A DNA stretch of 27,979 nt, taken from contig JBCCJA010000053.1 in NCBI GenBank assembly GCA_039045975.1, positions 1 to 27,979 of the forward strand. Direction: 5' to 3'. The notes beneath the pieces were generated by a model, which saw only the letters and a program-made list of their open reading frames with translations, did not search any database and was not told where the DNA came from. The translations under genes and the position numbers were made by a program. Positions 6,565 through 15,136 of the stretch are shown here, one piece after another; the stretch's first letter is position 1; each line of letters starts with the position of its first letter. The DNA is from JBCCJA01 sp039045975 (GTDB lineage: Bacteria > Planctomycetota > Planctomycetia > Planctomycetales > Planctomycetaceae).

Positions 6565-8420
6565 TGCAGGCCCCCGTCGGCGTCGCGGAACGTGCGGTTG
6601 ACCGTCAGACGGACAGAAATGCCGAACCCGATCAGCACGTCGAGGCGTCGGGAGTAGACCGGCCGGGCCGCCCTGATCTTGAGTTGCTCCTTCTGCCGCT
6701 CCATGTCGAAACCGAGCAACGCCCCGCGGTCGCTGCTGAACTGCAGCGTCGTCGTGTCCCGCTCGATGTCGTACTCGACGTTCGTGACGATCGCGTTGAC
6801 GTCTTCCCAACCCGTCACGAGCGGCTGACCGTCTTCGTCGACCGCGGCGAAGTTCACCCGGCGGTCGAGCAAACAGAACCGGTAGTCGAGCCCCTCGAGC
6901 ACGACGCTGCCGACGACCTCCTCGTCCGACTTTGTCGCGTGTAGCCGGCGGGCGAGTTCTTCGAACCGCTGCAGCCGGAGCGACGTTGTGACGTCTTCGT
7001 TCGTGCCGGCCCACACACGGAGCATCTCGTCGTAGACCAGCAGCTCCGACTCGTGCCCGTAGCGGTCGTATGTCGTGCCTTCGTGTCCGGTCTCCGGATA
7101 GCGGACCTGAAACGGATCGACGAACGCCCCGTATGTAAAGCGATAGTCGACCGGGAGTTCGTAACGCGCGTTCGGGTCGGCGGGCGAGCCGGCCCCGGGC
7201 AGCGGAGGCGGGTACTTGGCACGCTTGAGCCGCGAGTCGTCCGGGAACGTGACAGTTCCGGCAAGCCGGTCGGCCCGCCAGCCGCCGACCGTCCGCCACA
7301 GACCGTCGCCGCTCGTCGTCTCTTCGTACCTGATCTGAAACAACGGCCGCCGTGTCCGTCGGAGGCCCACCGCGAGCGTCTCGATCAGCTCGCTCGTCCT
7401 CCGCGTGAACCGATACCCGTCGACCGAGATCGTCGACCGCAGCAGGTTCGCCATGCGGCGTTTGTCGGCATCGGTGATCTGAAAGGTCACCGAACCGTCG
7501 CCGTTGACGTCCCGCGTCAATTCGTTCGCCGAGAACGTCGCTGTCGTGTTCTCGACCCGCTCGGGACCCATAAACCGCACCGCCGTGTGGCGGTCGTCGA
7601 GCGACCGGTCGAGGTCGGCGTCGAGGATCGGATGGGCCGCCGTCGCGTCGTTAAGCGTCAGCGTGACCTGGGGAGACTGTCGGGCCTTCCCGAACCGCCA
7701 CTGACGCGTGCCGGGGTACCACAGCATCCGCCACTCGGGTTCGTAGGCGAGCAGCTTCCCGATCGCCGCCCGCAGCGGCATCGAGTCGAAGACGAGCTTC
7801 TCTTGCGGCACGTAGTCGATCGAGTCGAGTTCGCCCGTCGTCACGAACGCCGCGGACCCGGTCGGAGCGGCGTTGTGGTATTCGAGCAACTCCTGCTGAT
7901 CGTTCAGGAGGACCGAGATCATGTAACCGACGTCGGCGTCGTTCGTACGCGAGTAGGCAGCGTCGGGGTCGTTGGTGATGTTGTCGCCGTTGAAGACGAG
8001 CCGCGGAGTCGCCCCGGTCGCCGGCGTCGGCCGATCGCCGGATACGGCCGAGGCGTCCCACGGGAGCGACATGACGCGGGCGTCGGTCGAGGCGGCGCTC
8101 GTCGGGTCGAGGGCGACGTAGCGGACTTCGTTCGCTCCGGAGCCGGGGTCGGCGTCTACGACATGGCCCTCCCACAGCGGGTCGTCGGCCGTGAAGAGCT
8201 GCCCCGTACGTGGGTTCGTGCCGGAGTCGTCCCAGACACGTAGAAAGCCCCGGAACGGCAACGGGACGGTCTGCGACGGCTGATGCACGACGAACGCGAG
8301 GCGTGCCGGACCGTCGTATGAGAACTCGATCGTCTCCAGGGCAACACGTTGCGCCGTCAGGTCGACGTCGATGTAGCCGCCGGCGGGCGGGTCGGCCTGC
8401 AGTTGGATGCGGAACGCCAT
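6561..8420 (-). CDS. Tail hub / baseplate-like protein
   Basis: 619 aa, no membrane segments or enzyme motifs. It starts at ATG 8420, sharing one base with the tape-measure stop (TGATG). The N-terminal part is beta-rich (IQLQADPPAGGYIDVDLTAQRVALETIEF). The middle contains PLRAAIGKLLAYEPEWRMLWYPGTRQWRFGK, followed by repeated strand patterns (VTLTLND, FRIRYEETT-like). This is the pattern of tail hub proteins (gp27/Tal-like) that present a central ring and carry the tip. Placement immediately after the tape measure and before the fibre is the standard siphovirus position for distal tail/hub proteins. The exact family could not be named from the sequence alone. Confidence 0.68.
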   Translation of the reverse strand: MAFRIQLQADPPAGGYIDVDLTAQRVALETIEFSYDGPARLAFVVHQPSQTVPLPFRGFLRVWDDSGTNPRTGQLFTADDPLWEGHVVDADPGSGANEVRYVALDPTSAASTDARVMSLPWDASAVSGDRPTPATGATPRLVFNGDNITNDPDAAYSRTNDADVGYMISVLLNDQQELLEYHNAAPTGSAAFVTTGELDSIDYVPQEKLVFDSMPLRAAIGKLLAYEPEWRMLWYPGTRQWRFGKARQSPQVTLTLNDATAAHPILDADLDRSLDDRHTAVRFMGPERVENTTATFSANELTRDVNGDGSVTFQITDADKRRMANLLRSTISVDGYRFTRRTSELIETLAVGLRRTRRPLFQIRYEETTSGDGLWRTVGGWRADRLAGTVTFPDDSRLKRAKYPPPLPGAGSPADPNARYELPVDYRFTYGAFVDPFQVRYPETGHEGTTYDRYGHESELLVYDEMLRVWAGTNEDVTTSLRLQRFEELARRLHATKSDEEVVGSVVLEGLDYRFCLLDRRVNFAAVDEDGQPLVTGWEDVNAIVTNVEYDIERDTTTLQFSSDRGALLGFDMERQKEQLKIRAARPVYSRRLDVLIGFGISVRLTVNRTFRDADGGLQ

Positions 8421-10246
8421 CAGACGCCCCCGCGGAACGAGGGGCGGCGGGCCCGCGAGCGTCGCGAGCTTTCCTGTGCGGCCGACGCCTGGGCTTCCAG
8501 CTCGTTCTCGGCGTCAAGGACGCGGACTTCGAGGTCGGCGAGGGCCTCGCGGAACGAGGCCCCCTGCTTCACGGCCATTTCGACGGCCCGGGCGGCCGAC
8601 TCGGCGAACCCCTCCTGGGCCTGCATCGAGGCCGCCGCGTCGCCCGCGAGTTCCTGCTGGGCGCTCGCAAGGTCCTCTTCTCCGAACCGCCCCTGACGCA
8701 CACCGAGCGTCGTCTGGCGGAACGACTGGCGACGGACCTCATCCCGGCGGCGGTCGAGACGCCGCTGGGCGGCCGCGTCGCCCCCTTCGGCCTGGGCCGC
8801 GAGGCCTAGGGCCTCGTCGGTCGCGTTGAAGTCGTCGAGGGCCGCTGCGGCTCGGCCTTCCTGAAGCTGCCGCAAACGCTCGGCCCCACCTCCGGCGTTC
8901 GCCTGCGATTCGAGGGCGTCGATCGCGGCTTGCTCGGCGGCCGCGGCCGCGGCTTGCTGAATCTGCTCGGCTTGCTCGCGTTTCTTTTGCTCGGCGTCGA
9001 GCTGACGCATCTTCGTTTCGTGGGCGAGACGCTCGCGCTCGATCGCGTTCTCGATGCGGATGCGCTCGCGGTCGGCGGCGGAATCGACCGCCTCAATGCG
9101 GGCTTGTGCCTCGCGATTGATCTGCCGAAGACGGATCTGGTGGGCCTCGTCAAATCGCTCCTGAGCGTCGAGTTCGGCGGCGGCCTCGTCCTCATGGCGC
9201 TTCCGCTGGATCTCGGCGAGGCGTTTCTCACCGTCTTCGCGGATGCGGGCGGCTTCAGCACGATCTCGTGATGCGGCTTCAGCCCGTTCTTTCTCCGCCT
9301 TAACAGCGTCTTCTTCTTCGCTTCGGCGTGCTTCGGCTCGTTCTCGCTCCTGTGCGGCCGCCTCTGCTCGCAACTCGTCGAGGCGTTGCTCGACGACGAG
9401 AATGCCTTCAGCAATCCTTAAACGTTCGTCTTCTTGAATCCGAAGCCTCTCTGACCCGCCAGTAAGCTCCGCCCGCTTTCGGATCTGTTCATCAAGGACC
9501 GCCAGCTCCTCGTCGGTGATCGCTCCGTCGCGATAGTTATTGGCCGTCCTTTCGAGCACGCTGCGACGCAATTCAAGCAGGCGATTTAACTCTTCTTCAT
9601 CTTCGATCGCGGCGGCGGCATTGGCCTGCCGCTGTCGCGCCACTTCTGCATCGAGATCGCGGATAACCCGCCGACCTTCGGCAATGTCCTGGGAAATAAT
9701 CCGCTCTTGCTCAGACACGCCGGAAAGCATGTCGAGAAAGCTAGAAATATCTTGGGCAGACCTTTCTAAAAGGCGTCCCAGCAAGGTCATGTCGCCGTTA
9801 GCGACAATCAGGCGGTTCCCGAAAGACGCGACGGACGCGTCGAGGCGATTAAAGGACCGGAGCAGTGTCTGAGCTTGTGCGTCGCCGCTTTCGGCGAGCT
9901 GCTCGATTTGGCCACGGGCAGCCGCGACACCATTAGCGATCGTGTCGATTAATTCTTTGCCGGCGAGGAAACCTACCGACAACTCCGTGATGCCGGCGTC
10001 AGCCCTTTTGGCGGCTTCTTCGCCGGCACGACCCACATCCCGGACCGCTTCGGCCGTCTCTTCCGCTTGTTGCTCGACATCATCAAGTGCCCCGGCGGCC
10101 GCTCCCGGGTCGATCTTTTCCGACAGTTCGGCACCGGCGCGGCCGGTCTCGTCGAGCTGGCCTTCGAGATCTTCGGCTCGTTTCTTAACAGAGTCGAACC
10201 CTTCTTTTGTCGCGTCTTCAGCTTCGATGCGGACTTTAGAAGCCAC
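8420..10246 (-). CDS. Tail tape measure protein
   Basis: 608 aa beginning at GTG 10246, chosen because GGAGG lies 6 nt upstream (10253-10257). Almost the whole protein is predicted alpha-helix and coiled coil: Glu/Arg/Ala/Gln heptads run through ~130-460 (for example RLRIAEGILVVEQRLDELRA), with a more Ala/Gln-rich C-terminal third. No clear membrane helix is seen apart from a mildly hydrophobic stretch near residues 92-110 (LSVGFLAGKELIDTIANGV). Tape measures set tail length and help DNA delivery. At about 1.5 Angstrom per residue this one would predict a tail near 90 nm. It lies between the virion morphogenesis gene, which it overlaps by 11 nt, and the tail hub gene. Confidence 0.85.
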   Translation of the reverse strand: MASKVRIEAEDATKEGFDSVKKRAEDLEGQLDETGRAGAELSEKIDPGAAAGALDDVEQQAEETAEAVRDVGRAGEEAAKRADAGITELSVGFLAGKELIDTIANGVAAARGQIEQLAESGDAQAQTLLRSFNRLDASVASFGNRLIVANGDMTLLGRLLERSAQDISSFLDMLSGVSEQERIISQDIAEGRRVIRDLDAEVARQRQANAAAAIEDEEELNRLLELRRSVLERTANNYRDGAITDEELAVLDEQIRKRAELTGGSERLRIQEDERLRIAEGILVVEQRLDELRAEAAAQERERAEARRSEEEDAVKAEKERAEAASRDRAEAARIREDGEKRLAEIQRKRHEDEAAAELDAQERFDEAHQIRLRQINREAQARIEAVDSAADRERIRIENAIERERLAHETKMRQLDAEQKKREQAEQIQQAAAAAAEQAAIDALESQANAGGGAERLRQLQEGRAAAALDDFNATDEALGLAAQAEGGDAAAQRRLDRRRDEVRRQSFRQTTLGVRQGRFGEEDLASAQQELAGDAAASMQAQEGFAESAARAVEMAVKQGASFREALADLEVRVLDAENELEAQASAAQESSRRSRARRPSFRGGV

Positions 10247-10937
10247 GAGCGGCCTCCGTGATCTCGTCCAGCCACTCCTGACCGGTCCGCTCCAAGTTCT
10301 CCTCGAATAATTCCGGCAGCGGATCCGGGATCAGCTCCCGGTCCTTATCGAAGTCGTCGCTGTACTCCCGCGCGTAGCCCACCACCACCGACCCGTCGAG
10401 CACCTCGAACGCCGTCCCCCCTTCGCCGTCGTCGGCCGCGAACCCGGGCCGAATCGACGCGCGCTGCAGGCCGCGGTCGACGCCGATCTGGTGATTCGCG
10501 ACGGCCTGAGCGATCAGCCCCTGCGTCTTCTCGAGCGAGGTCGCAACTCGCTTCTTGATCGTCGCGATCTTGCGGTCGATGCGGGCGTTCGCCCGCCGGG
10601 CCGACTGACGGGCTTCGCCCGTCTTGCCACGCACAGCAACCCGCGACTTCTCAAGGTCGGCGATCCGGTCGCGGTTCCTTTTTCGCTGTTGCACCTGTCG
10701 CCGCCCCGGACCGACACGGCGGACGCGGGCGGCCAGCGTCGACTCTTTGAGCGGATCCCACTTCACGCCGTCAACGCCGACCTCGCCGTCGGCCTTCTGC
10801 TGATAGGCGTCCGCGACGTCGGAAATCAGCGACAGGCCGAGCCGTTCGAGCAGCACGGGGAACCCCGTGGTGATCTCGTCACGCAGCCCATCGAGCCGCT
10901 CGCGGTCGGCCGCGAAGTCGAATGTCACGCTGAGCAT
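10236..10937 (-). CDS. Virion morphogenesis / tail completion protein, Mu gpG-like
   Basis: 233 aa. The segment GVKWDPLKESTLAARVRR (~57-74) matches the usual G-x-x-W-x-x-L-x-x-x-T-x-x-R signature of the phage virion morphogenesis (Mu gpG, HK97 gp10-like) group. A basic helical stretch (QVQQRKRNRDRIADLEKSRV) follows, then a beta-rich part ending in GYAREYSDDFDKD. Such proteins usually cap the head-tail joint or complete the tail. Its place here, between tail tube and tape measure, is where tail assembly chaperones normally sit, so a chaperone role cannot be excluded. The stop overlaps the tape-measure start. ATG 10937 follows the tube gene by 9 nt. Confidence 0.62.
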   Translation of the reverse strand: MLSVTFDFAADRERLDGLRDEITTGFPVLLERLGLSLISDVADAYQQKADGEVGVDGVKWDPLKESTLAARVRRVGPGRRQVQQRKRNRDRIADLEKSRVAVRGKTGEARQSARRANARIDRKIATIKKRVATSLEKTQGLIAQAVANHQIGVDRGLQRASIRPGFAADDGEGGTAFEVLDGSVVVGYAREYSDDFDKDRELIPDPLPELFEENLERTGQEWLDEITEAARGF

Positions 10938-10946
10938 GGCGCACCC

Positions 10947-11966
10947 TCACGCCGCCGCGACGTCGGACCAGACGATGTTCACGTCGTTGGCGGCCGTGTC
11001 GGGCTTCAGGACGTCGAACGTGAGCGGCAGCATCGCGATCGTGCCGCGACTGCGGTCGTCGGCGTGACCGTTGTAGGCCAGCGAGGGCAGCGTGATGACG
11101 CACTGCGTGTACTGAGTATTCGCAGTTCCGGTGCCCTTGTGGAGCCCCTTCAGCGTTAGCCGGGCCGCGAACCGCTGATCTGTCTCGGCCGTGGCGAAGA
11201 CGTTCCGCCGGTAGGCGTCCCAGACATCATCTTTCTTCGTCGTCGTCACCGAGAACGTCGTCGCCCGCTCGTCGGCCTTCAGCACCGTCGGCCGCGTCGA
11301 GCCGACGTATTTCGTGAGCAGGTTGTTGGCGACCTGCAGGTTGAACGCCTCGGTCGGCAGCACGGCGTAGTTGGCCGGGTCGTCGTCGGTCGAGAGTTCG
11401 AAGACGACGTCGGTGTAGTCGAACTCGGTCAGCTCATATTGATCGACAGGGATCGGCTGCGAAGTCGCCACGTCGGGCGTGGCGTCGCCCTCGCCCGTTT
11501 CATTCTTGCCCATCAAGCCGAGGGCAATATCGATACGCCCGGCCGAGTCGGTCCCCGAGACCGTGCAGGTATTGACCCGCAGCCCCGAGTGCCGCTTGTT
11601 CGCGACGTCGGGCCCCTCGGTGTACTCCGCGCCGAGCGACGGGAGGTCGATCGACTCGTGGACCGAGCCGGCCGCGTCGGCGAACCCGAAGTCCATCAGG
11701 TACTCGGCGATCGACTTGCCGAGGCCCGCCGTCTGCCAGCCGTAGAGCGGCAACGTCAGGTTGCCCTGCGGCATCCCGCGGAACCCCTTCTTGTGCCGCC
11801 GCTGACGCACGCCGGCTTTGCCGCCGAACATCCGCGACTCGACGTTCATGGTTACGTCGTAGCTGTCGTGCGGCAGTGGGACGTAAACCGGCGAGGCCGG
11901 CGTCACGCCCCACTCCGTCTCGGCGTAGACGTGGACCGCGTTGTTGACGTTGGTGAACTCGGTCAT
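10947..11966 (-). CDS. Tail tube protein
   Basis: 339 aa, rich in beta strand, no membrane or enzyme motifs. The opening (FTNVNNAVHVYAETEWGVTP) matches tail-tube openings that begin with a short strand and a W-G-x-x-P motif. The body contains strand repeats such as ATTFSVTTTKKDDVWDAY and RFAARLTLKGLHKG. ATG 11966 has a strong Shine-Dalgarno GGGGAGG (11971-11977) with a 4-nt spacer, fitting a protein made in many copies. The neighbours are the head-tail joining gene upstream and virion morphogenesis and tape measure downstream, the usual siphovirus order. The fold is expected to stack as hexamer rings that form the tail conduit. Confidence 0.77.
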   Translation of the reverse strand: MTEFTNVNNAVHVYAETEWGVTPASPVYVPLPHDSYDVTMNVESRMFGGKAGVRQRRHKKGFRGMPQGNLTLPLYGWQTAGLGKSIAEYLMDFGFADAAGSVHESIDLPSLGAEYTEGPDVANKRHSGLRVNTCTVSGTDSAGRIDIALGLMGKNETGEGDATPDVATSQPIPVDQYELTEFDYTDVVFELSTDDDPANYAVLPTEAFNLQVANNLLTKYVGSTRPTVLKADERATTFSVTTTKKDDVWDAYRRNVFATAETDQRFAARLTLKGLHKGTGTANTQYTQCVITLPSLAYNGHADDRSRGTIAMLPLTFDVLKPDTAANDVNIVWSDVAAA

Positions 11967-11979
11967 CGGGCCTCCCCTT

Positions 11980-12429
11980 TCAGAAATCGAGCCGGACGCG
12001 CAGGTCGAATCGGAGCGCGATGACCATCAGGTGCAGGTCGCCCCGGTCGAGACGCCGGACCGACGTGTTCCGCAGCTCGGGCGGGTGGCCCGTCGCGTCT
12101 TTGACGTAAGGCACGCCCGACGAACCGCCTTGCCGGTAGGCCGCGAGGACGATCTTGGCAACGACGTCCTCATAGAACGCGAGGTCGTAGTCGGGCCTGA
12201 AGATCACGACCTCCAGGGGATATGGGGCGTCGAGCTTCGCCTCCGTGTAGGGCGACGCGGTCGACGTGCCGGCCGGGCCGATCTCGATCGAGGGGAAGTC
12301 GGGCAAGCCGGCCTCAAGCGGATTCCACGGGGGCTCCGTTGCCGCCCCCTTGATCTTCCGCCCGAACGTATCGGACAGATCGGCCGCGTTATCGATCGCG
12401 TCCCAAAGGGCCTCGCGGGCCGCGGTCAT
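11980..12429 (-). CDS. Tail terminator / head-tail joining protein
   Basis: 149 aa from ATG 12429, which overlaps the stop of the gp36-like gene (ATGA); the longer frame upstream only shadows that gene. It opens with an amphipathic helix (TAAREALWDAIDNAADL). A beta/alpha/beta body follows with a central helix (YEDVVAKIVLAAYRQG) and ends in strands (GDLHLMVIALRFDLRVRL). This is the size and layout of tail terminators such as lambda gpU. Position between the DUF1320-type connector and the tail tube agrees. No sequence signature proves it, so the call rests mainly on order and size. Confidence 0.55.
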   Translation of the reverse strand: MTAAREALWDAIDNAADLSDTFGRKIKGAATEPPWNPLEAGLPDFPSIEIGPAGTSTASPYTEAKLDAPYPLEVVIFRPDYDLAFYEDVVAKIVLAAYRQGGSSGVPYVKDATGHPPELRNTSVRRLDRGDLHLMVIALRFDLRVRLDF

Positions 12430-12875
12430 CGGATTCGGCACGGCCGCCTCCGTTCCCGCGTCTGCGTGGGGTTGATGACGTAGATCGGACAGGTCTCCCC
12501 GGCGATATCGGGCTCGTAGCCCGGGATGACGATCTGGCCGTCCCGCACGTCTTCCAGCAGGGCGATCGCGGCGTCGTAGTCTGACCGCAAGACGTCGGGG
12601 GCGGTCCGGCCGCCGGTCGTCGCGACCCGCCACGCGGCGATGTCGACGCACCGGCCTTTGAGCCAGTCGTTCCCGGCGGCACGGATCGCCGCGGTGTCGA
12701 CCAGCTTCGCGATGTAGCCGTCGATCAGGTCGCTGGCGTACGCGAGCTGCGAATCGACCGTCGCGACGTTCTCCGATTCGGAGACTGACCCGCCCTGGTC
12801 GAGGTCGGCCGCCCAGCGGATGCCGCGGTCGGTCAGCCGCTCGACGATGTCAGCCCGCGCGGCGTAAGTCGTCAT
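12426..12875 (-). CDS. Head-tail connector, Mu gp36-like (DUF1320 type)
   Basis: 149 aa, mostly helical. Family-like features: opening TTYAARADIVERLTDRGI, then VDSQLAYASDLIDGYIAK (~40-57), the WLKGRCVDIAAWRVATTGGR segment (~70-89) and SDYDAAIALLEDVRDGQIVIPG (~98-119). This order matches the DUF1320/gp36 proteins that sit behind the capsid gene in Mu-like phages and join the neck. The C-terminus ends in a basic tail (RERRRPCRIR). ATG 12875 is preceded by GGGAGG. It lies 14 nt downstream of the capsid gene stop and overlaps the tail terminator start. Confidence 0.75.
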   Translation of the reverse strand: MTTYAARADIVERLTDRGIRWAADLDQGGSVSESENVATVDSQLAYASDLIDGYIAKLVDTAAIRAAGNDWLKGRCVDIAAWRVATTGGRTAPDVLRSDYDAAIALLEDVRDGQIVIPGYEPDIAGETCPIYVINPTQTRERRRPCRIR

Positions 12876-12889
12876 CCCGCCTCCCGGAC

Positions 12890-14011
12890 TTATGCGGAGA
12901 CGGTGATCGCGAAGACGGCCGACGGGTTGCGGAAGCCGAACAGCTTGTTGAAGCCGCCGTAGAGGCTCAGGCGCGCCGGATTGAACTCCAGCGAAGCGTG
13001 CGAGAAGTCGCCGTAGACCTCCTGCATCCCGTTCCGGGCCTCTTCGATCGACGTGCGGATGTCGATCGAGTCGGGGATCAGCTCAAGGCCGTCACCCAGC
13101 AGCATGAAGTCGGTGCCTTCTGGCGTGACGATCGCCAGCGTCGGGTTCAGGTAGTTCTGGCTGCCGCCACCCGCAGCCGTGTACTTGCCGCCGTAGAAGC
13201 GGAAGTTGTACTGGCCGACGGTGAAGCCACCCGCCCGGCCGACCGCCGAGACGAAGCCTTCCTCATCAGTGCCGTACTCCGTCTGGAGCTGAGTATTCGC
13301 CCGCATGTAACGCTTCATGGTGACGTGCTGCCACACGTCGACCAGCGGCGGATTGCCGACGACTTCGGCGGCCTCGTTCAGCTCGTCGAGCTGGTCGATG
13401 ATCTTCGCGGCCGGGTCGGTCCACAGCGTCGCGTTGACGTTGCCGGTGCCGTCGCCGATGCCGTGGTCCGCACGGGCGACCGTGCCGAGGTTCTTCGTCG
13501 GGATGCCGGTCGCGATCGAGTACGCCGCATTGGTCGCCGACTCCAGCACCTTGCCGTCGGCGCCGACATAGATCGTCGTGCCTTGGAACAGCTTGGCGAC
13601 GATCTGCCGCTGCGTGATCGCGTGACGCTTCGCGAACCGCAGCGACTCCATGTTGATGACCTGCTCGGCCTTCCGCTGGAGCGAGTGCGATTCGGGCTCA
13701 CGCAACGCCTGCATCGCGTAGCCCTTGAGCGGAAGGGCGTTGTACGAGCGGATCATCGTGAGGCTGGCTTCGCTGACGCCGCCCGGTTCGAGGACGCGGG
13801 CCGGCTGGTCCCGGCTGTTTAGCGGGGCCGCTTCCCGGTCGTCGTCGATGACGAGGAAGGTCACGTCGTCCGTGTCGAACTGCTGCGCCGGACCGGTCCC
13901 GTAGCGCTGGAAGAACGGATCGTTCTCCTGTTCGTTAGAGCGTAGCCGGCTGTAGACGCCGGTCAGCTCTTCGTAGTGGAGAATTTCGCGGTAGCTTTCG
14001 AGGTCGGCCAT
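12890..14011 (-). CDS. Major capsid protein, lambda gpE-type
   Basis: 373 aa. The N-terminus YREILHYEELTGVYSRL and the segment DVTFLVIDDDREAAPLNSRD (~49-68), followed by GGVSEASLTMIRSYNALPLKG, match the gpE group (PF03864), in which an early beta strand with A-P-L/V and a later G-x-x-x-x-x-x-x-x-P step are usual. A long spine helix follows (LRFAKRHAITQRQIVAKLFQGTT is its end). Then come the P domain and a C-terminal half with TLAIVTPEGTDFMLLGDGLELIPDS. Capsid proteins of this type form the shell after scaffold removal. AGGA lies just upstream of ATG 14011. It follows two decoration genes and precedes the connector. Confidence 0.85.
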   Translation of the reverse strand: MADLESYREILHYEELTGVYSRLRSNEQENDPFFQRYGTGPAQQFDTDDVTFLVIDDDREAAPLNSRDQPARVLEPGGVSEASLTMIRSYNALPLKGYAMQALREPESHSLQRKAEQVINMESLRFAKRHAITQRQIVAKLFQGTTIYVGADGKVLESATNAAYSIATGIPTKNLGTVARADHGIGDGTGNVNATLWTDPAAKIIDQLDELNEAAEVVGNPPLVDVWQHVTMKRYMRANTQLQTEYGTDEEGFVSAVGRAGGFTVGQYNFRFYGGKYTAAGGGSQNYLNPTLAIVTPEGTDFMLLGDGLELIPDSIDIRTSIEEARNGMQEVYGDFSHASLEFNPARLSLYGGFNKLFGFRNPSAVFAITVSA

Positions 14012-14068
14012 CGTTCGTTCCTGCTGGCGGCGTGACTAGCGGTCGTGTCGGTCGGCGTCGTACCGCCG

Positions 14069-14710
14069 TCAGAACTTGCGGACGTTCCCGTCCCAGATTT
14101 GGACGTCGGAGAGGGCGTGGACGGCGTAGTTCGCTTGGGCGTGGGCGATCAGGGCGTCGACATCGCCGAGCAGCTTGCCGTACTTGAACTGGCCCTTGAC
14201 GTAGAGCGAGGCGCCGACGAAATCGATCTTGTTGGCGTCCTCGTCGTTGAGGTCGACGAACTGTCCGAGAATCCCGATGAAGGTCTCCGAACCGTCTTCG
14301 GCGTGGACGGCGGCGTCTTCGGCCTGAGCGACCGCGGCGGCGAGCGTGATCACGCCCGTCGCGTAGTTGATTGCAGAGATCGTCTGGCCGGTCGCGGACC
14401 CGACTGTGATCGTGTCGCCGACCGCGAACGCGGACGCGTCGTCGACCGTGATTTCGGTCGCACCCGCCGCCGCTGCGTCGAGGCGGGTCCGCTTGAGCGG
14501 GACGCACTTCTTCGACGCGTTGATCTGGCCCATGAGCCAGCCCTCGCGGATCTCGTGCGTGTAGTCGGTGTTCCCGCCGTCGGCCGCTGTGTCGTCGACC
14601 ACGATGCCGCCGGGGAGGAACATGCCCTCCACCGCGGTCATGGCGTGCAGAATCTCGCGGGGCTCGACGGTGCGGCTCTCGCTGTAGCCGTGCGTGCGGT
14701 TCGTGCCCAT
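14069..14710 (-). CDS. Probable head decoration protein
   Basis: 213 aa, beta-rich with no Cys-based motif and no membrane segment. The middle has GDTITVGSATGQTISAI, typical of short strand-turn repeats. The C-terminal half (FIGILGQFVDLNDEDANKIDFVGASLYVKGQFKYGKLLG) resembles capsid decoration or cement proteins that sit directly before a gpE-type capsid gene. ATG 14710 lies 3 nt after the preceding gene's stop, so the two are translated together. The intergenic gap to the capsid gene is 57 bp. No enzymatic motif is present. Confidence 0.6.
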   Translation of the reverse strand: MGTNRTHGYSESRTVEPREILHAMTAVEGMFLPGGIVVDDTAADGGNTDYTHEIREGWLMGQINASKKCVPLKRTRLDAAAAGATEITVDDASAFAVGDTITVGSATGQTISAINYATGVITLAAAVAQAEDAAVHAEDGSETFIGILGQFVDLNDEDANKIDFVGASLYVKGQFKYGKLLGDVDALIAHAQANYAVHALSDVQIWDGNVRKF

Positions 14711-14713
14711 CGG

Positions 14714-15052
14714 TCAGCTCGCTTTCGTGACGATCAGAGTCGTGGCGCCGCCCGCCGTGACGAGGGCCTTGAGGAACTTCATCGCGTAGAGGGCGACCGG
14801 CGTTTCGTTCCACTCGCTGGCTGTGACGGCCTGTACGAGCGAGTTCCCGTCGGCGTCTTTCGCCGGCGTGAACGTCCCGTCCTTGTCGTGCGACGCGTGC
14901 CAAGTCACCGTGGCGGCGTCAGTCGCCTTGAAAGCGATGCCGGCATGACGCGACTTGTCGATCGGGTCGCAATCGCCAAGCGAAGTGCCGGCGCGGACGT
15001 CGAGCGATCCGTCTTCCGCTAATTCGGTGGCGATCTCGCGAAGTGTGTTCAC
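14714..15052 (-). CDS. Small beta-rich head protein, function uncertain
   Basis: 112 aa if it starts at GTG 15052. The frame stays open upstream through the hairpin/promoter region, but those codons (many Arg, cut by stem-loops) look non-coding. It begins with a helix (LREIATELAEDG), followed by short strands (AGIAFKATDAATVTWHASHDKDGTFTP) and a C-terminal hydrophobic stretch (YAMKFLKALVTAGGATTLIVTKAS) that is too short and broken to be a clear membrane anchor. It is the first gene after the candidate promoter and lies 3 nt before the decoration gene. A second decoration or head-completion protein is the best guess. The start has no Shine-Dalgarno. Confidence 0.5.
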   Translation of the reverse strand: MNTLREIATELAEDGSLDVRAGTSLGDCDPIDKSRHAGIAFKATDAATVTWHASHDKDGTFTPAKDADGNSLVQAVTASEWNETPVALYAMKFLKALVTAGGATTLIVTKAS

Positions 15053-15089
15053 ATCCGGCTTCGATACGCGGGGCGTTCGTGCGCCGCGA

Positions 15090-15118
15090 TCTATAAACCG
15101 GAGTCGGCGGGCCTTTAA
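15090..15118 (-). promoter_or_regulatory. Candidate promoter for capsid and tail genes
   Basis: Read on the minus strand, TTAAAG (15118-15113) and TATAGA (15095-15090) are separated by exactly 17 bp. The -10 box is fair and the -35 is weak, as expected for an activator-dependent promoter. It lies in the largest gap of the head/tail block (125 bp). Transcription would start near 15083 and run into the decoration, capsid and tail genes. The phased half-site array lies just upstream. Confidence 0.4.
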
Positions 15119-15131
15119 GAACCTGCCCGCC
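15106..15131 (+). repeat. GC-rich stem-loop (GGCGGGC/GCCCGCC) overlapping the candidate -35
   Basis: Seven-base perfect arms at 15106-15112 and 15125-15131 flank a 12-nt loop. On the plus strand CGTTTTCTT follows, so it could act as an intrinsic terminator for antisense plus-strand transcripts. On the minus strand no T run follows. The candidate -35 box lies within the loop. Confidence 0.4.
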
Positions 15132-15136
15132 CGTTT

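Noticed and set aside
5608..7299. 563-codon frame starting upstream of the fibre
   Set aside because: The upstream part is an out-of-frame shadow of the tail hub gene. The real start is the ATG at 6564, overlapping the hub stop.
7053..8243. 396-codon open frame on the plus strand
   Set aside because: It lies antisense to the tail hub gene and is Arg/Val-rich without motifs.
14045..15022. 325-codon open frame on the plus strand
   Set aside because: It runs opposite to both decoration genes and through their intergenic gap; no family resemblance.
15106..15131. Terminator for the protease/zinc-ribbon transcript
   Set aside because: The T run follows the stem on the plus strand only, whereas those genes are transcribed from the minus strand.
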